A stretch of DNA of 6,718 nt from Halanaerobiaceae bacterium (GCA_012521855.1 JAAYLO010000340.1:1-6718), one strand, 5' to 3'. Positions 1-6,590 are shown, counted from the first letter of the stretch. Notes: a model not told the origin generated them from the letters alone. A program made the numbers and translations.

Positions 1-8
1 TTGCAAAT

Positions 9-14
9 GAGGTG
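9..14 (+). promoter_or_regulatory. Ribosome binding site of aroE
   Basis: GAGGTG lies 5 bases before the GTG at 20 and matches the 3' end of 16S rRNA well. It supports the GTG at 20 as the aroE start, with the family's conserved N-terminus beginning a few residues later. Confidence 0.8.
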
Positions 15-19
15 GCAAA

Positions 20-877
20 GTGTTTGATATCAATACAAGGATATTGGGGTTAGTGGGTTATCCCCTGGGACATTCAATTTCTCCCTTATTACATAACAGC
101 AGTATCAAAAAATTGGGCTTAAATTATATCTATCTGCCCTTTCAGGTTGAAGAGGAAAGACTGAGGGAGGCCATAGAAGGATTAAAGGCCCTGAATTTCA
201 GGGGAGTAAATGTTACCATCCCCTACAAAAAAAAGGTCCTGGCTTTACTGGATAGCATTGATCCACAGGCAGCCAGAATTGGTTCAGTCAATACCATAGT
301 AAATGATGAAGGGCTGCTGAAGGGATATAATACGGATTTTGATGGACTTATCAGAATGATCAGGGAAGACGGCAATTTTGATATAAAGGGGAAGAAGGTA
401 TTGATAATAGGGGCCGGGGGTACAGCAAGTACTGCCGGTACTGCTGTCTTATCAGAGGGGGCCTCTGCAGTATATCTACTGAATAGAAACAGCGAAAAGG
501 CAGAAGAACTGCTTAAAAAATGGAGAGAGGATTATCCTGATGCTTATTTGAAGGCTGGACCACTGGAGCCGGTATATTATAATGATTTAATGAAAGAAAT
601 TGATCTATTGGTAGATACTACACCGGTTGGAATGGCTCCTGATACAGATGCAGGGCCGGTAATTGACCCGGCTTCACTTCACAGCAATATGCTGGTAGTG
701 GACCTGGTATATAATCCGGAAGAGACCAGCCTCCTGAAGGCTGCCGGAAAGGCAGGGGCAGCCTGCCTCAATGGAATGGGGATGTTGTTATATCAGGGAA
801 TTGAATCTTTTAAATTATGGACAGGCTATGAAATAGACCCGGAGGAATGGCGAAAATTGGCGAAAAGCATAAAGTAA
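20..877 (+). CDS. aroE: Shikimate dehydrogenase (NADP+)
   Basis: Predicted cytoplasmic enzyme that reduces 3-dehydroshikimate to shikimate with NADPH, in the pathway to chorismate and the aromatic amino acids. The protein has 285 residues, a normal family length. The N-terminal substrate domain has the shikimate-binding serines S19 and S21 in GYPLGHSISP, and NVTIPYK at 64-70 with T66 and the catalytic lysine K70. N91 and the catalytic aspartate D106 (in YNTDFDG) follow. The Rossmann domain has the glycine loop GAGGTA at 131-136 and NRN at 155-157, the usual NADP-phosphate-binding position. The C-terminal GMGMLLYQG carries Q259, a substrate contact in the family. The glycine loop continues as ST rather than the common R-A, a mild variation. 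The start is the GTG at 20, backed by a good SD. It lies upstream of the pilus genes but is separated from pilB by about 290 bases, so it is probably not functionally part of that cluster. No terminator is visible after it. Confidence 0.95.
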   Translation: MFDINTRILGLVGYPLGHSISPLLHNSSIKKLGLNYIYLPFQVEEERLREAIEGLKALNFRGVNVTIPYKKKVLALLDSIDPQAARIGSVNTIVNDEGLLKGYNTDFDGLIRMIREDGNFDIKGKKVLIIGAGGTASTAGTAVLSEGASAVYLLNRNSEKAEELLKKWREDYPDAYLKAGPLEPVYYNDLMKEIDLLVDTTPVGMAPDTDAGPVIDPASLHSNMLVVDLVYNPEETSLLKAAGKAGAACLNGMGMLLYQGIESFKLWTGYEIDPEEWRKLAKSIK

Positions 878-981
878 TATTAAATATTTAATAAAAATAC
901 AATAAATTGAAGGAGTATTCTGATATAGAGAGAATATATTAAATAGGCAATAACAGGAAGCAGGGGGGGTGTATACTGGCT

Positions 982-1041
982 TAAATTATTGGAATAATAA
1001 CAGATATTAAAAAAATACTAAAATATAGACTAAATTATTGG
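982..1041 (+). repeat. 11-base direct repeat upstream of pilB
   Basis: TAAATTATTGG occurs exactly at 982-992 and again at 1031-1041, 49 bases apart. The first copy continues into a dyad, ATTATT-GG-AATAAT (985-998). The second copy overlaps the candidate -35 box at 1038. The repeat is visible directly; a role as a regulator site is inference, and in DNA this AT-rich chance is a real alternative. Confidence 0.45.
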
Positions 1042-1068
1042 CAGAAACTTTAAAAGAATAGCTATAAT
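1038..1068 (+). promoter_or_regulatory. Possible sigma-A promoter of the pil operon
   Basis: TTGGCA (1038-1043) and a perfect TATAAT (1063-1068) are separated by 19 bases, longer than the ideal 17. There is no extended -10 TG. Transcription would begin near 1075 and leave a leader of about 90 bases before pilB. The -10 box is good and the position is sensible, but such boxes arise easily in AT-rich DNA. Confidence 0.35.
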
Positions 1069-1154
1069 AAGCAGGAATTTTGCAATATATGGAGAATTAC
1101 CAATATACAGTATGAATTAAGCGGGTAGAAGACTGTGGAAAAGATCATGAATTT

Positions 1155-1162
1155 AGAAGGTG
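1155..1162 (+). promoter_or_regulatory. Ribosome binding site that fixes the pilB start
   Basis: AGAAGGTG is followed by six bases and then the ATG at 1169. The in-frame GTG at 1160-1162 is the end of this same SD and has no SD of its own, so the ATG is the better start. Confidence 0.75.
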
Positions 1163-1168
1163 TATTAT

Positions 1169-2851
1169 ATGACTGGAAAAGGATTTAAAAGACTTGGTGA
1201 ATTGTTGGTAGAATCTCATTTTATAACAGAGGCCCAACTGGAAGATGCTATCAAAGAGCAGAAGAAATCTGGCAAGAAGCTGGGTGAAGTTCTGGTAGAA
1301 CTGGGTTATATAAGCCCGGATGTACTGATACAGGTTCTGGAGTTCCAGTTAGGGGTACCACATGTAAAACTGAACAATTTTATACTGAATCCACAACTGG
1401 CTGTCTACATACCGGAACATATTGCAAAAAAATACAATGTAGTTGCCCTGGAAAAAAAGGGAGACAAATTGCTTGTAGCAATGAGTGATCCTACAAATAT
1501 AGTTGCCATTGATGATATAGAAATTACCTCCGGCTTAAAGGTTGAGCCCAGGATAGCAACAAATGAAGAGATAAGCAGGGCTATAGTTCAGATTTATTCC
1601 TTTGGCGAAGAAGATACTACTGAAATCATTGCCGGTTTTGATGATTACGAATATGACAGCGGTGAGGAGCCTGCACTGGATGAGCTGGAACAGATGGTAG
1701 AAGATGCCCCTATTGTAAAACTGACTAATCACATCATTACCCAGGCAATACAGATGAATGCCAGTGATATCCACATTGAGCCAATGGAAAGAGAAGTAAG
1801 GGTACGTTATAGAATTGACGGTGTTCTAAATGAAATTATGACAACACCAAAATATACCCAGGCTGCCCTGATTTCCAGAATCAAAATTATAGCAGACCTG
1901 GATATAACAAAAAGACGAATTCCTCAGGATGGGCGTATTGCAGTAAATGTAGGTGATATGAAGGTAGACCTTCGTGTTTCCACTCTCCCGACTGTATTCG
2001 GAGAAAAGGTAGTTATACGTCTCTTGACTAAAGATTCCAGCCTTATTAAACTGGAGAATCTGGGATTCAGTGATAATAATATTAAAAAATTCTGGGATTT
2101 GATCGAAACACCGCACGGTATATTGCTTGTTACAGGCCCCACCGGCAGCGGTAAATCTACAACTCTATTTGCCGCTATGAATTATTTGAATTCACCGGAA
2201 AAAAATATTATCACAGTTGAGGACCCGGTGGAATACCAGTTGCACGGGATAAACCAGATTCAGGCTAATCATAAAGTCGGGCTTGATTTCGCCAATGCCC
2301 TGAGATCTATCTTACGTCAGGACCCTGATATTGTAATGGTTGGAGAGATCAGGGATGAAGAGACAGCCAGGATTGCTGTCCGGGCAGCCCTGACCGGCCA
2401 TCTGGTCTTGAGTACACTTCATACCAATGATGCAGCGAGCTCCATAACACGTCTTGTGGATATGGGTATTGAACCATATCTGGTTGCCTCAACAGTCATT
2501 GGTATAGTGGCACAGCGTTTAATAAGGAGACTCTGTAAGAGCTGTAAAGAGAGATATGAGCCCTCAGAAGATGAAAGGATTGTTCTGGGGAATCTGCCTG
2601 AAGATGGTACATACTATAAACCCATGAAATGCCAGAGATGTAATAACACCGGTTATAAGGGACGTGTTGCCGTACATGAGGTTCTGGTTGTTGACCATAA
2701 GGTGAAAGAACTTATAGTTAAAGGGGCCAATGAAGCTGAAATTAAAGAATACTGTGTGGAACAGGGAATGACCACACTACTGGGGGATGGAATAGACAAA
2801 ATCATTCAGGGAATGACATCATATGAGGAATTGGTAAGAGTCTTGGTATAG
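1169..2851 (+). CDS. pilB: Type IV pilus assembly ATPase PilB (GspE/PulE family)
   Basis: Predicted cytoplasmic hexameric ATPase that powers pilus extension through PilC. It has 560 residues from the ATG at 1169, typical for PilB; an in-frame GTG at 1160 would add only three residues and lies inside the SD. Residues 8-31 and 37-60 are two copies of an RLGxxLV...L..Q repeat, the T2SSE_N/MshEN fold; some members bind c-di-GMP. An acidic linker (about 145-180) leads to the ATPase domain. This has Walker A GPTGSGKST (323-331, K329), an Asp box VEDPVEY (E351, D352), Walker B DPDIVMVGE (385-393, E393) and a His box with H411 and H418. Two CxxC pairs (C456/C459 and C488/C491) form the metal-binding tetracysteine found in PilB/GspE but not in PilT. 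It is first in the cluster and is followed 10 bases later by pilT, so co-transcription is likely. A GspE or competence ComGA identity is less likely given pilT and pilM nearby. Confidence 0.95.
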   Translation: MTGKGFKRLGELLVESHFITEAQLEDAIKEQKKSGKKLGEVLVELGYISPDVLIQVLEFQLGVPHVKLNNFILNPQLAVYIPEHIAKKYNVVALEKKGDKLLVAMSDPTNIVAIDDIEITSGLKVEPRIATNEEISRAIVQIYSFGEEDTTEIIAGFDDYEYDSGEEPALDELEQMVEDAPIVKLTNHIITQAIQMNASDIHIEPMEREVRVRYRIDGVLNEIMTTPKYTQAALISRIKIIADLDITKRRIPQDGRIAVNVGDMKVDLRVSTLPTVFGEKVVIRLLTKDSSLIKLENLGFSDNNIKKFWDLIETPHGILLVTGPTGSGKSTTLFAAMNYLNSPEKNIITVEDPVEYQLHGINQIQANHKVGLDFANALRSILRQDPDIVMVGEIRDEETARIAVRAALTGHLVLSTLHTNDAASSITRLVDMGIEPYLVASTVIGIVAQRLIRRLCKSCKERYEPSEDERIVLGNLPEDGTYYKPMKCQRCNNTGYKGRVAVHEVLVVDHKVKELIVKGANEAEIKEYCVEQGMTTLLGDGIDKIIQGMTSYEELVRVLV

Positions 2852-2861
2852 GGGTGAAATA

Positions 2862-3935
2862 ATGGAATTATCTGATCTGTTTGAATTGGTTGTACAGGAT
2901 GATTCTGTTTCTGACCTGCATCTGACTGTAAGATCTAAACCCATCATAAGAAAAACAGGCGATCTTCAAGTAGTAGAAGATTATCCAGAGATACTCACAA
3001 TGGAAAAAATGCGCGAAATAATCAGGGAACTGATGACAGAAGAACAGTGTAAGACCTTTGAAGAAATCGGAGAAATTGACTTTTCATACAGTGTTCCAGG
3101 CCTGACACGTTTCAGGGTAAATGCTTTCTACCAGAGGGGAACAATTAGTCTGGCTTTAAGGGTTATACCGACAAAGATTCCCACTATTGAACAACTGGGT
3201 TTGCCGAATATAATTGCCAAATTAGCTTTACAGAGGAATGGGATGGTTTTGTGTACAGGCCCCACCGGCAGCGGGAAGTCAACAACACTGGCTGCCATGG
3301 TTAATATAATTAATGAAAACAGAAGATGCCATATCCTGACACTGGAAGACCCCATAGAGTATCTGCATACACATAAAAAATGTATTGTTCATCAGCGGGA
3401 GGTTGGACTTGACACTAAGAGTTTTGCCGCAGGCCTCAGGGCAGCTTTGAGGCAGGACCCTGACGTAATCCTGGTTGGTGAGATGCGTGACCTGGAGACC
3501 ATTGCAACCGCCCTGGAAGCTGCTGAAACAGGGCATCTGGTCCTGGCAACACTACATACTACAGATGCAGCAAAGACCATTGACCGAATTATTGATGTTT
3601 TCCCGGCACATCAGCAGCAGCAGGTAAGGGTGCAGCTGGCATCCTGTCTGAATGGTATAATTGCCCAACAATTACTGCCCAGGATTGATAAGGAAGGGAT
3701 GGTCGCAGCCATGGAGGTACTGGTTGGAACACCTGCCGTCAGGAATATTATCAGGGAAGGAACCAGTAGTGCCCAGCTGGATACAGTAATCCAGACCGGT
3801 GCTAAACACGGTATGATTGTCTTAAATAATTATCTCTGTGAATTGTATGAAAGAGGCTTGATTAGCAAGGAAACCGCCCTGAAACGTAGCACAAATCCTG
3901 ATTATGTCAAGAAAAGACTGGGTATAAGCATCTAA
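2862..3935 (+). CDS. pilT: Type IV pilus retraction ATPase PilT
   Basis: Predicted cytoplasmic hexameric ATPase that disassembles the pilus and drives retraction, twitching motility and DNA uptake. It has 357 residues, normal for PilT. An N-terminal PAS-like region is followed by Walker A GPTGSGKST (133-141, K139), the Asp box LEDPIEY (E162, D163), Walker B DPDVILVGE ending at E207, and the His box TGHLVLATLHT. The tetracysteine of PilB is absent. The C-terminal AVRNIIRE (292-299) matches the PilT signature AIRNLIRE, which is needed for retraction in studied members and separates PilT from PilB. The SD GGGGTGA begins at 2851, the last base of the pilB stop, so the two genes are probably translationally coupled. 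PilU is an alternative name for a second PilT paralogue, but a sole copy next to pilB and pilC is best called PilT. Confidence 0.95.
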   Translation: MELSDLFELVVQDDSVSDLHLTVRSKPIIRKTGDLQVVEDYPEILTMEKMREIIRELMTEEQCKTFEEIGEIDFSYSVPGLTRFRVNAFYQRGTISLALRVIPTKIPTIEQLGLPNIIAKLALQRNGMVLCTGPTGSGKSTTLAAMVNIINENRRCHILTLEDPIEYLHTHKKCIVHQREVGLDTKSFAAGLRAALRQDPDVILVGEMRDLETIATALEAAETGHLVLATLHTTDAAKTIDRIIDVFPAHQQQQVRVQLASCLNGIIAQQLLPRIDKEGMVAAMEVLVGTPAVRNIIREGTSSAQLDTVIQTGAKHGMIVLNNYLCELYERGLISKETALKRSTNPDYVKKRLGISI

Positions 3936-3950
3936 GGGAGGAATGAAGAA

Positions 3951-5165
3951 GTGGCACCTATCTATGAATATGAGGCAGTCAATAGAAGTGGTGAAAAGGT
4001 AGCAGGAAGAATTGAAGTAGAACGGGAAAGCATGGTTGCAAAACAACTGAAGAATAATGGATATTTTGTTGCTTCCATAAAAGAAGTAAAAGAAGGCAGT
4101 ACAGATATAGGTGAATATTTTGCCAAAAGAAAAAAGGTCACTACACAGGCTCTGACTATCTTCAGCCACCAGTTTGCAGCAATGATTGATGCAGGCATAA
4201 GCCTGGTAGAGGCTTTAAGCATTTTGTATGAGGAGACCGAACACCTGAAACTAAAGGAAATAATCAGGAATATCCAGGAGGATATCGAAACAGGCTCAAG
4301 CCTTTTTGAAGCACTGCAAAAACACCCGGAGACATTTCCGCCGCTCTTTTGCCAGCTTGTTAGAGCAGGAGAGGCCGGCGGGGTCCTTGACAGGGTATTG
4401 AACCAGCTGGCTGCCCATTATGAGAGACAGGGTGAGATAAATAACAGGATTAAGTCAGCTATCCGGTATCCGGCCATAGTTGTCTCAGTGGCTGTACTGG
4501 TTGTAATCTTCCTGCTGGTGGTAGTTGTCCCGACTTTTGTAAATATGTTTGCCGAATTGGGCGGGGACTTACCTGGACCGACAAAGATATTGATTGGGAC
4601 CAGCGAATTTTTAAAAGGATACTGGTGGGTATTATTATTGGTTATCATCGCACTGCTTGGCTTTCTCAAGATCTTTCGGAGTACTCCTGAAGGTGAATAC
4701 AAGATAGACAATATGCTGCTCAGGATACCGGTTATAGGAAACATGATCAAGAAGATCGCAATATCACGGTTTTCCAGCACCCTGGCCATCCTGCTCGGAA
4801 GTGGTGTGGATTTGCTGTCATCACTGGAGATAGTTGAAGAAGTAGTCGGTAACAGAGTATATTCCAGTGTTCTTGTTGATACAAGAGGACAGATCCGGGA
4901 AGGGGTGAACCTCTCCCGTCCCCTGGGTGATTCCCCCTACTTCCCGAGTATGGTAACACAAATGGTCAAGATCGGGGAAGAATCAGGTAATCTGGAACTG
5001 ATGTTAAATAAGATAACAACCTTTTATAATAGAGAAGTAGAGAATGCCATAGATGCCAGCATCGGCCTCATTGAACCGGCCATGATTGTATTCCTGTCAG
5101 TAGTAGTAGGCTTTATAGTACTGTCCATAGTAATGCCGATGTTTACGATGATGAGTCTTTTCTAA
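3951..5165 (+). CDS. pilC: Type IV pilus inner-membrane platform protein PilC (GspF family)
   Basis: Predicted polytopic membrane protein that couples the PilB and PilT motors to pilin insertion and removal. It has 404 residues, the usual length. The N-terminus PIYEYEAVNRSG is typical of PilC. Two homologous T2SSF domains are seen: about 67-172 (FSHQFAAMIDAGISL; RAGEAGG from R138) and about 271-375 (GSGVDLLSSL; KIGEESGNL with G342 and E343). Membrane segments lie at about 173-197, 224-242 and 377-400, so the second domain is flanked by membrane spans as in the family. The start is GTG at 3951, with SD GGGAGG (3936-3941) nine bases upstream. An ATG at 3943 is out of frame and meets no family sequence. 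It follows pilT by 15 bases. A GspF or ComGB identity is possible by fold, but the neighbours favour PilC. Confidence 0.94.
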   Translation: MAPIYEYEAVNRSGEKVAGRIEVERESMVAKQLKNNGYFVASIKEVKEGSTDIGEYFAKRKKVTTQALTIFSHQFAAMIDAGISLVEALSILYEETEHLKLKEIIRNIQEDIETGSSLFEALQKHPETFPPLFCQLVRAGEAGGVLDRVLNQLAAHYERQGEINNRIKSAIRYPAIVVSVAVLVVIFLLVVVVPTFVNMFAELGGDLPGPTKILIGTSEFLKGYWWVLLLVIIALLGFLKIFRSTPEGEYKIDNMLLRIPVIGNMIKKIAISRFSSTLAILLGSGVDLLSSLEIVEEVVGNRVYSSVLVDTRGQIREGVNLSRPLGDSPYFPSMVTQMVKIGEESGNLELMLNKITTFYNREVENAIDASIGLIEPAMIVFLSVVVGFIVLSIVMPMFTMMSLF

Positions 5166-5274
5166 AAAGAAAATAAAAATAAAGAAAAGAATCTAAAAAG
5201 GGGGTGATGTGTTTTCAAGGAGTAGTGGAAATATGTGTTTAGTAGAAAAATAAAAAAAAGGAGATGATAAATTT
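5166..5274 (+). other. Pilin leader region with repeated SD/start modules
   Basis: This 109-base gap between pilC and the pilin gene contains three successive SD-plus-start units. The first has an SD-like GGGGGTGAT (5200-5208) and a GTG at 5209, opening a 14-codon frame that starts MFSRSSGN. The second has AAGGAG (5217-5222), an ATG at 5233 and a GTG at 5235 opening a 10-codon frame, MFSRKIKKRR. The third is the true pilin SD and ATG at 5275, starting MFSGFRSEEG. Units two and three align over about 29 bases with few differences. ATGTGTTT is exactly repeated at 5207-5214 and 5233-5240. The minor frames may be translated leader peptides or decayed copies of the pilin start. No good sigma-A promoter is visible in the gap. 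Confidence 0.5.
5258..5263 (+). promoter_or_regulatory. Ribosome binding site of the pilin gene
   Basis: AAGGAG follows a run of eight A (5252-5259), with 11 bases to the ATG at 5275. That spacing is on the long side. The ATG at 5264, directly after the SD, is out of frame and its frame soon stops. The start at 5275 gives a proper prepilin leader. Confidence 0.7.
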
Positions 5275-5754
5275 ATGTTTAGTGGGTTTAGGAGTGAAGA
5301 GGGTTTTACCCTGATTGAATTGATGATCGTTGTCGCTATCCTGGGTATCCTTGCCGCAGTAGCAATACCACAGCTGACAGGCCTGACAGCTTCAGCCAGG
5401 CTGACAGAAGCAGAAAATACACTTGGGACCATCAAGACCGCTATTATTATGCTGGAAGCAGAGAGGAACCAGCCTATTGCTGCAATGGCCAGAAATGCTA
5501 ATGCCTTAACTGGCCCACTTGTAGCTTTTGTACCGGATGTACCAAGTGGCTGGGATTATGAAATAGTCGTTCCAGGTACTACGTATAATATAGGAACAGC
5601 CCCCAATGTGACTACTATAGCTGCATCTGACTGGAGGATACACATGATAGGCACTGGTAATAATACTGGACTGGAAGCAAGGCTGGATTCCAATGACGTA
5701 CTTGTAGTTACTACAAACAATAATAATGCTGATGCCTGGAGAATCATTGATTAA
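5275..5754 (+). CDS. pilA: Type IV prepilin, probable major pilin (PilA-like)
   Basis: Predicted structural subunit of the pilus, inserted in the membrane as a prepilin. It has 159 residues. The type III signal is clear: a 10-residue leader MFSGFRSEEG, cut between G10 and F11, then FTLIELMIVVAILGILAAVAIP, with the conserved Glu at mature position 5 (E15) and a hydrophobic N-terminal helix. The mature form would have about 149 residues. After the helix (to about residue 60) comes a Gly-, Thr- and Asn-rich globular part with W and Y residues, ending in an Asn run and WRIID. There is no cysteine in the whole protein, so the disulfide-closed D-loop of many proteobacterial pilins is absent. It lies directly between pilC and pilD, and its stop is followed by a strong hairpin. 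Major rather than minor pilin is inferred from its position, own strong SD and hairpin; no other pilin is in the window to compare. Confidence 0.88.
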   Translation: MFSGFRSEEGFTLIELMIVVAILGILAAVAIPQLTGLTASARLTEAENTLGTIKTAIIMLEAERNQPIAAMARNANALTGPLVAFVPDVPSGWDYEIVVPGTTYNIGTAPNVTTIAASDWRIHMIGTGNNTGLEARLDSNDVLVVTTNNNNADAWRIID

Positions 5755-5766
5755 TGCTTAAGCAGA

Positions 5767-5797
5767 TACCCGGTACCACTTTATGTGGTACCGGGTA
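5767..5797 (+). terminator. Perfect hairpin after the pilin gene (attenuator or mRNA stabiliser)
   Basis: The arm TACCCGGTACCAC (5767-5779) pairs perfectly with GTGGTACCGGGTA (5785-5797) around the loop TTTAT, giving a 13-bp stem with 8 G-C pairs. It begins 12 bases after the pilin stop. No T-tract follows (AATCTCAATATTC), so it is not a standard intrinsic terminator. The pilD SD begins about 20 bases downstream. A likely role is protecting the 3' end of processed pilin mRNA, or partial termination, so that pilin is made in excess of PilD and PilM. The structure is seen; the role is inferred. Confidence 0.75.
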
Positions 5798-5825
5798 ATC
5801 TCAATATTCTAATACTGGTGGGGAT

Positions 5826-6590
5826 ATGATGGTAATACTGCTATTATTCATAACAGGATTAATGTTCGGGAGTTTTTATAATGTCATAATCTGCCGTGTC
5901 CCTGAAGGCGGCTCCATAGTCTTTCCTCCTTCACACTGCCCGCAGTGCAGGAAAAAACTTGGAGTACTTGATCTGATTCCTGTTTTAAGTTTTTTATACC
6001 TTAAGGGCAGCTGCCGGTATTGCGGAGGGAAGATTTCCATACAGTACCCGCTGGTTGAACTCATAACAGGCCTTTTCTTTGTTTTGCTTTATATTAAATT
6101 CGGGCTTACATTGAAGTTTTTTGTTTATTTATTCCTGGTTTCAGTACTCATGCTTGTCTCTGTTATTGATTTGAAACACAAGATAATTCCCAATAAGATT
6201 ACATACCCGTCATTAATCATCGCTGTCATAATGGCTCTTTTTCTCAATCATATTTCTGTTTTTTCATCATTACTGGGTATTCTGGTCTCTGCAGGTTTTT
6301 TGTTTTTATTTGTCTTTTTCTCCAGGGGGAGAGGCATGGGAATGGGTGATGTAAAGCTGGCTGCTGTTATCGGTGCTGTCCTTGGCTGGAAGTATACAAT
6401 TCTGGGTATTTTTATCGGTTCTCTGATCGGGGCTGTCTTTGGAATAATTTTGATTTTTACCGGTATTATAGAGCGAAAGAGCCGGATACCTTTCGGCCCG
6501 TTGATCAGTCTGGGTGTCCTCATTTCTATTTTTTTTGGTGAGGAAATAATTAATTTGATATTGCGGATTAATAAAATTTTATGGTTTTAA
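5826..6590 (+). CDS. pilD: Prepilin leader peptidase / N-methyltransferase PilD
   Basis: Predicted bifunctional membrane enzyme (family A24 aspartic peptidase) that cleaves prepilins after the leader Gly and N-methylates the new N-terminus. It has 254 residues, normal for the family. It opens with a membrane helix and GSFYNVIICRVPEG (15-28). The cytoplasmic methylase-domain loop has two CxxC pairs, C38/C41 and C63/C66, as in bifunctional PilD enzymes. The two catalytic aspartates are D115 in VIDLKHKIIPN and D175 in GMGDVK. About seven or eight hydrophobic segments are spread over the chain. ATG codons at 5826 and 5829 are both possible with the SD-like GGTGGGG (5817-5823); the second has more usual spacing and would shorten the protein by one residue. 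A run of eight T lies at 6529-6536 near the 3' end. Its direct substrate is expected to be the pilin encoded just upstream. Confidence 0.95.
   Translation: MMVILLLFITGLMFGSFYNVIICRVPEGGSIVFPPSHCPQCRKKLGVLDLIPVLSFLYLKGSCRYCGGKISIQYPLVELITGLFFVLLYIKFGLTLKFFVYLFLVSVLMLVSVIDLKHKIIPNKITYPSLIIAVIMALFLNHISVFSSLLGILVSAGFLFLFVFFSRGRGMGMGDVKLAAVIGAVLGWKYTILGIFIGSLIGAVFGIILIFTGIIERKSRIPFGPLISLGVLISIFFGEEIINLILRINKILWF

Larger units (their letters stand above)
878..1168 (+). other. AT-rich intergenic region between aroE and pilB
   Basis: About 290 bases with no convincing gene. It starts with the AT-only palindrome ATTAAATATTTAAT (879-892), too weak for an intrinsic terminator. It then holds a run of seven G (963-969), an 11-base direct repeat (982-992 and 1031-1041), a possible sigma-A promoter (1038-1068) and the pilB SD (1155-1162). 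I see no conserved c-di-GMP riboswitch core, tRNA or stable GC-rich hairpin. The likely role is the promoter and 5' leader of the pil operon. Confidence 0.6.

Noticed and set aside
1..27. Tail of an upstream gene ending at the TGA at 8-10 or the TGA at 25-27
   Set aside because: Only a few codons are visible and every frame stops soon by chance; there is no protein evidence for any particular frame.
227..235. A8G run in aroE containing the slippery heptamer A_AAA_AAG at the catalytic Lys codons
   Set aside because: It encodes a plain Lys-Lys-Lys in a conserved motif, the gene is intact downstream in the same frame, and no stimulatory structure or useful -1 product was seen.
879..892. Palindrome ATTAAATATTTAAT just after aroE as a terminator
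   Set aside because: It is made only of A-T pairs, has no loop-forming bases and no T-tract, so it would not form a stable terminator.
969..1010. Thirteen-codon frame from GTG at 969 in the aroE-pilB gap
   Set aside because: The start codon is part of the G run, the only SD-like site (AGGAAG) is weak, and the peptide has no recognisable features.
878..1168. c-di-GMP riboswitch in the pilB leader
   Set aside because: Such riboswitches precede some clostridial pilus operons, but I could not find the conserved core or GC-rich paired stems here.
5086..5119. Promoter for the pilin gene inside the 3' end of pilC (TTGTAT or TTCCTG with TATAGT)
   Set aside because: The better -35 box gives a 22-base spacer and the correctly spaced one matches poorly, so the evidence is insufficient.
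5275..5754. Conductive (aromatic-rich) e-pilin
   Set aside because: The mature protein is about 149 residues with only about seven aromatic residues, unlike short aromatic-dense e-pilins.
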